The notes below the pieces were generated by a model. That model was given only the letters and a program-made list of their open reading frames with translations. It was not told the DNA's origin and searched no databases. Below are positions 62,085 through 64,000 of a stretch of 64,000 nt of DNA, piece after piece; within the stretch, counting starts at the first letter, position 1, and each line of letters opens with the position of its first letter. Position numbers and translations under genes: made by a program. The DNA comes from Roseibium aquae. GTDB lineage: Bacteria; Pseudomonadota; Alphaproteobacteria; Rhizobiales; Stappiaceae. The stretch covers positions 124,001-188,000 of the forward strand of contig NZ_VXDC01000008.1 in the NCBI RefSeq assembly GCF_008711285.1, written 5' to 3'.

Positions 62085-62753
62085 ATGATTTCCCGCCGCA
62101 TGTTTATGGTCTCCGGCACCGCTGCGCTTCTTGCCGGTTGTGCAAGCAGCGGGAGGATGCAATCCGCAGACCCGGTCACATCCCAGGCTCCAAGAAGCCG
62201 GTTCGACCCGCGATACGTTCAAATGTACAGCGCCATGCCGGCCGAAAAATTTCCGATCCCGGCGGTGGATCTGACCAAGATCGATCCCGTGTACTACCGC
62301 CAGCTCGTGAACTACAGTTCTCCGGAGCCCGTTGGGACCATCATCGTCGATACGCCCAACCGTTTCCTCTACCTGACCATGGAAAACGGCAAGGCCATGC
62401 GCTACGGCGTCGGCATCGGCCGGGCCGGATTCGAGTGGGGTGGCAGTGCCCGCATCGCCTACAAGCGCCAATGGCCCCGCTGGACACCGCCTGCGGACAT
62501 GATCGCCCGCGAGCCGGAACTCGAGAAATACCGCAATGGCATGGACCCCGGATTGGGAAACCCGCTGGGCGCACGCGCGCTCTATATCTTCGAGGGTGGC
62601 AAGGACACGCTCTACCGGGTCCACGGGACGTCCGAGGACTGGTCGATCGGCCGCGCCGTTTCCTCCGGATGCGTCCGCCTTCTTCAACAAGACATCATCG
62701 ACCTGTACAATTGGGTCCCGGACAATTCGCGCATCATCGTGCTCCAAGCCTGA
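62085..62753 (+). CDS. L,D-transpeptidase, TAT-type lipoprotein (copy 1)
   Basis: A 222-residue YkuD-family enzyme. The N-terminus MISRRMFMVSGTAALLAGC has a twin-arginine motif (SRRMFM) and a lipobox ending in Cys19, so it is probably a TAT-exported lipoprotein. The catalytic domain holds the HGT block (YRVHGTSEDWSIG, His180) and SSGCVRLL (Cys196), which form 3-3 peptidoglycan cross-links or attach proteins. Start ATG at 62085. A paralogue lies 147 bases downstream. Confidence 0.9.
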   Translation: MISRRMFMVSGTAALLAGCASSGRMQSADPVTSQAPRSRFDPRYVQMYSAMPAEKFPIPAVDLTKIDPVYYRQLVNYSSPEPVGTIIVDTPNRFLYLTMENGKAMRYGVGIGRAGFEWGGSARIAYKRQWPRWTPPADMIAREPELEKYRNGMDPGLGNPLGARALYIFEGGKDTLYRVHGTSEDWSIGRAVSSGCVRLLQQDIIDLYNWVPDNSRIIVLQA

Positions 62754-62795
62754 CGGCCCGAGGCCACGGCCGGTCGATCGCGCTCGGCCCCATGG

Positions 62796-62810
62796 TTAAC
62801 CGACTGTTAC
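62796..62810. promoter_or_regulatory. Near-consensus CtrA-type box before the second transpeptidase
   Basis: TTAA (62796-62799), CCGACTG, TTAC (62807-62810): one mismatch from TTAA-N7-TTAA, 90 bases from the start of L,D-transpeptidase copy 2. Weaker than the boxes at 28694 and 53903. Confidence 0.35.
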
Positions 62811-62900
62811 CGGCTGGCGTTTATCGTTGGCGGCACGAAGGGCTCGCTCAAGCCTGTGCTGCGAGAACGGGACGACCACCTCAACAGGGGACACACATCG

Positions 62901-63590
62901 ATGCTGTCGCGCCGCGTCTTTCTGATGACTTCGGCCGGGGCCATTCTGGCCGGATGCAACACCACACGGACATTGCCCCCGGCACCGGGCACCGCCCGAT
63001 CCTCCGCTGCCGACAGCATGCCCGCCGCCACCGCATTTGCGCAGACCGACTACACCCGGATCTACGGCCCGCGTCCGGACGAGCCCTTTCCACTGCCCGC
63101 TGTCGATATCAGCCAAGTTGACCCGATCTACTACCGCCAACGGGTGAATTACGCCACCTCCGAAGGCCCGGGCACGATCATTGTCGATACGCCCAACCGG
63201 TTTCTCTATTACGTGGAACCGGACGGCAAGGCCATGCGCTATGGCGTCGGCATCGGCCGGGCCGGCTTCGACTGGGGCGGCACCGCCCGCATCGGGGCCA
63301 AACGGGAATGGCCGAAATGGTTCCCGCCAAAGGAAATGCGCGAACGCCAGCCGGAACTGGAAAAATACGCCAATGGCATGGAACCGGGCCTGAACAACCC
63401 GCTGGGAGCCCGTGCGCTTTACATATATGAAGGCCAGAAGGACACGCTTTACCGCGTCCACGGAACACCGGAAGCCTGGTCCATCGGCAAAGCGGTTTCG
63501 TCCGGCTGCGTCCGCATGCTGCAGCAGGATATCATCGACTTGTATGGACGGGTCGCCCTCAACTCGAAGATCGTTGTCAAACAGGCCTGA
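62901..63590 (+). CDS. L,D-transpeptidase, TAT-type lipoprotein (copy 2)
   Basis: A 229-residue paralogue of the previous gene. MLSRRVFLMTSAGAILAGC again gives a twin-arginine motif (SRRVFL) and lipobox Cys19. The stretch from IIVDTPNRFLYY through WSIGKAVSSGCVRMLQQDII (His187, Cys203) is closely similar to copy 1, while the N-terminal linker is different. Same-strand tandem copies suggest gene duplication followed by division of labour. Ribosome site is weak (AGGGG, about 12 bases). Confidence 0.9.
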   Translation: MLSRRVFLMTSAGAILAGCNTTRTLPPAPGTARSSAADSMPAATAFAQTDYTRIYGPRPDEPFPLPAVDISQVDPIYYRQRVNYATSEGPGTIIVDTPNRFLYYVEPDGKAMRYGVGIGRAGFDWGGTARIGAKREWPKWFPPKEMRERQPELEKYANGMEPGLNNPLGARALYIYEGQKDTLYRVHGTPEAWSIGKAVSSGCVRMLQQDIIDLYGRVALNSKIVVKQA

Positions 63591-63602
63591 CGCACGAAAG
63601 CC

Positions 63603-64000
63603 TCAGATTTCAAGCCGCACGGCCCGGTTCACGGCGATCCCGGTTGTCGTGACCTCGCAGCCGATGGCATAGGCCTCGACCCCTGCCGCAATCGCCGCTT
63701 CATAGGCCTTGGCATAGGCCGGGTCGATATCGGCCGCCAGCTTGAGCCGGTCGCAATCCGGCCGCTGGACCAGGAACACCATGGCGGCCCGATGCCCCTC
63801 GCGCACCATGGCTGCCAGTTCGCCAAGATGCTTCGCCCCGCGGGCCGTCACGGAGTCTGGAAATTCCGCCAATCCGGGAACCCGCATCAAGTGAACATTC
63901 TTGACCTCCACATAGGTCCGCGCGTGGCTGCCACCTTCGAGCAGGATGTCGATGCGCGAGTTCTGGCCGTATTTCACTTCCCTCTTGAGCATATCGAACC
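63603..64000 (-). CDS. sfsA: SfsA, C-terminal part (cut by window edge)
   Basis: About 132 codons of the sugar-fermentation-stimulation protein SfsA, a nuclease-superfamily (PD-(D/E)XK-like) DNA-binding protein: RIDILLEGGSHARTYVEVKN carries the D...ExK site, and PDSVTARGAKHLGELAAMVR and AYAIGCEVTTTGIAVNRAVR match. The N-terminus lies beyond the right edge. It is convergent with L,D-transpeptidase copy 2, 12 bases apart. Confidence 0.92.
   Translation of the reverse strand, partial: FDMLKREVKYGQNSRIDILLEGGSHARTYVEVKNVHLMRVPGLAEFPDSVTARGAKHLGELAAMVREGHRAAMVFLVQRPDCDRLKLAADIDPAYAKAYEAAIAAGVEAYAIGCEVTTTGIAVNRAVRLEI

Overview
This 64 kb window is ordinary chromosome from an alphaproteobacterium, most likely Hyphomicrobiales (rhizobial order) and probably marine or salt-exposed. 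The reasoning is mixed. The long RpoB, RpoC and EF-Tu reading frames have alphaproteobacterial character, the set of small proteins (DUF3126 next to cysE, DUF2336, BTLCP, tandem PilZ, zf-CHCC) is typical of that order, CtrA-type boxes (TTAA-N7-TTAA) occur, and two separate compatible-solute pathways are encoded. Coding DNA is GC-rich, with a few AT-rich gaps. I see no rRNA operon, CRISPR array, insertion sequence, phage or plasmid gene.

Layout. (1) 1-16.6 kb, almost all on the minus strand: a transcription/translation block. In transcription order it runs promoter, tRNA-Tyr, tRNA-Gly, tuf, tRNA-Trp, secE, nusG, rplK, rplA, L10-leader-like RNA, rplJ, rplL, rpoB, rpoC, a 97-aa orphan, rpsL, rpsG, fusA (cut by the left edge). 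(2) 16.9-22.4 kb: rlmB, a glyoxalase-fold protein, an ABM monooxygenase, then a fused glycine/sarcosine-dimethylglycine methyltransferase followed by metK, which together would make glycine betaine from glycine. tRNA-Thr follows an AT-rich gap. (3) 22.5-28.7 kb: small envelope and signalling genes (degenerate nuclease-like protein, DUF4149, trypsin-like protease, NAD kinase, HPt, DUF2336, lytic transglycosylase with a CtrA box). (4) 28.8-34.1 kb: a MarR regulator divergent from a three-gene NAGGN (N-acetylglutaminylglutamine amide) osmolyte operon; the promoter carries two inverted repeats. (5) 34.1-44.9 kb: flavin reductase/nitroreductase pair, a secreted three-repeat protein, an acyltransferase, thrS, an uncharacterised RimK-like ligase plus GNAT/C39-peptidase pair, a radical SAM enzyme and yidD. 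(6) 45-57 kb: Fe-S scaffold, folE, hisI, CBS protein, an AT-rich methyltransferase between two empty gaps, rhomboid protease, PAS and PilZ proteins, BTLCP protease with a highly structured 3' region, gamma carbonic anhydrase, DUF3126-cysE, a crotonase. (7) 57-64 kb: two overlapping alpha/beta hydrolases, zf-CHCC, FAD monooxygenase, MoCF-domain protein, gpt, two TAT-type lipoprotein L,D-transpeptidases and the 3' part of sfsA.

Most interesting: two unrelated osmoprotectant routes within 15 kb, one with metK as the apparent SAM supplier and the other with a visible regulator/operator arrangement; the RimK-GNAT/C39 pair of unknown product; and two candidate small RNAs (minus strand near 49.73-49.89 kb and plus strand 52.81-52.93 kb) whose regions share a 20-base C-rich motif (19 of 20 identical).
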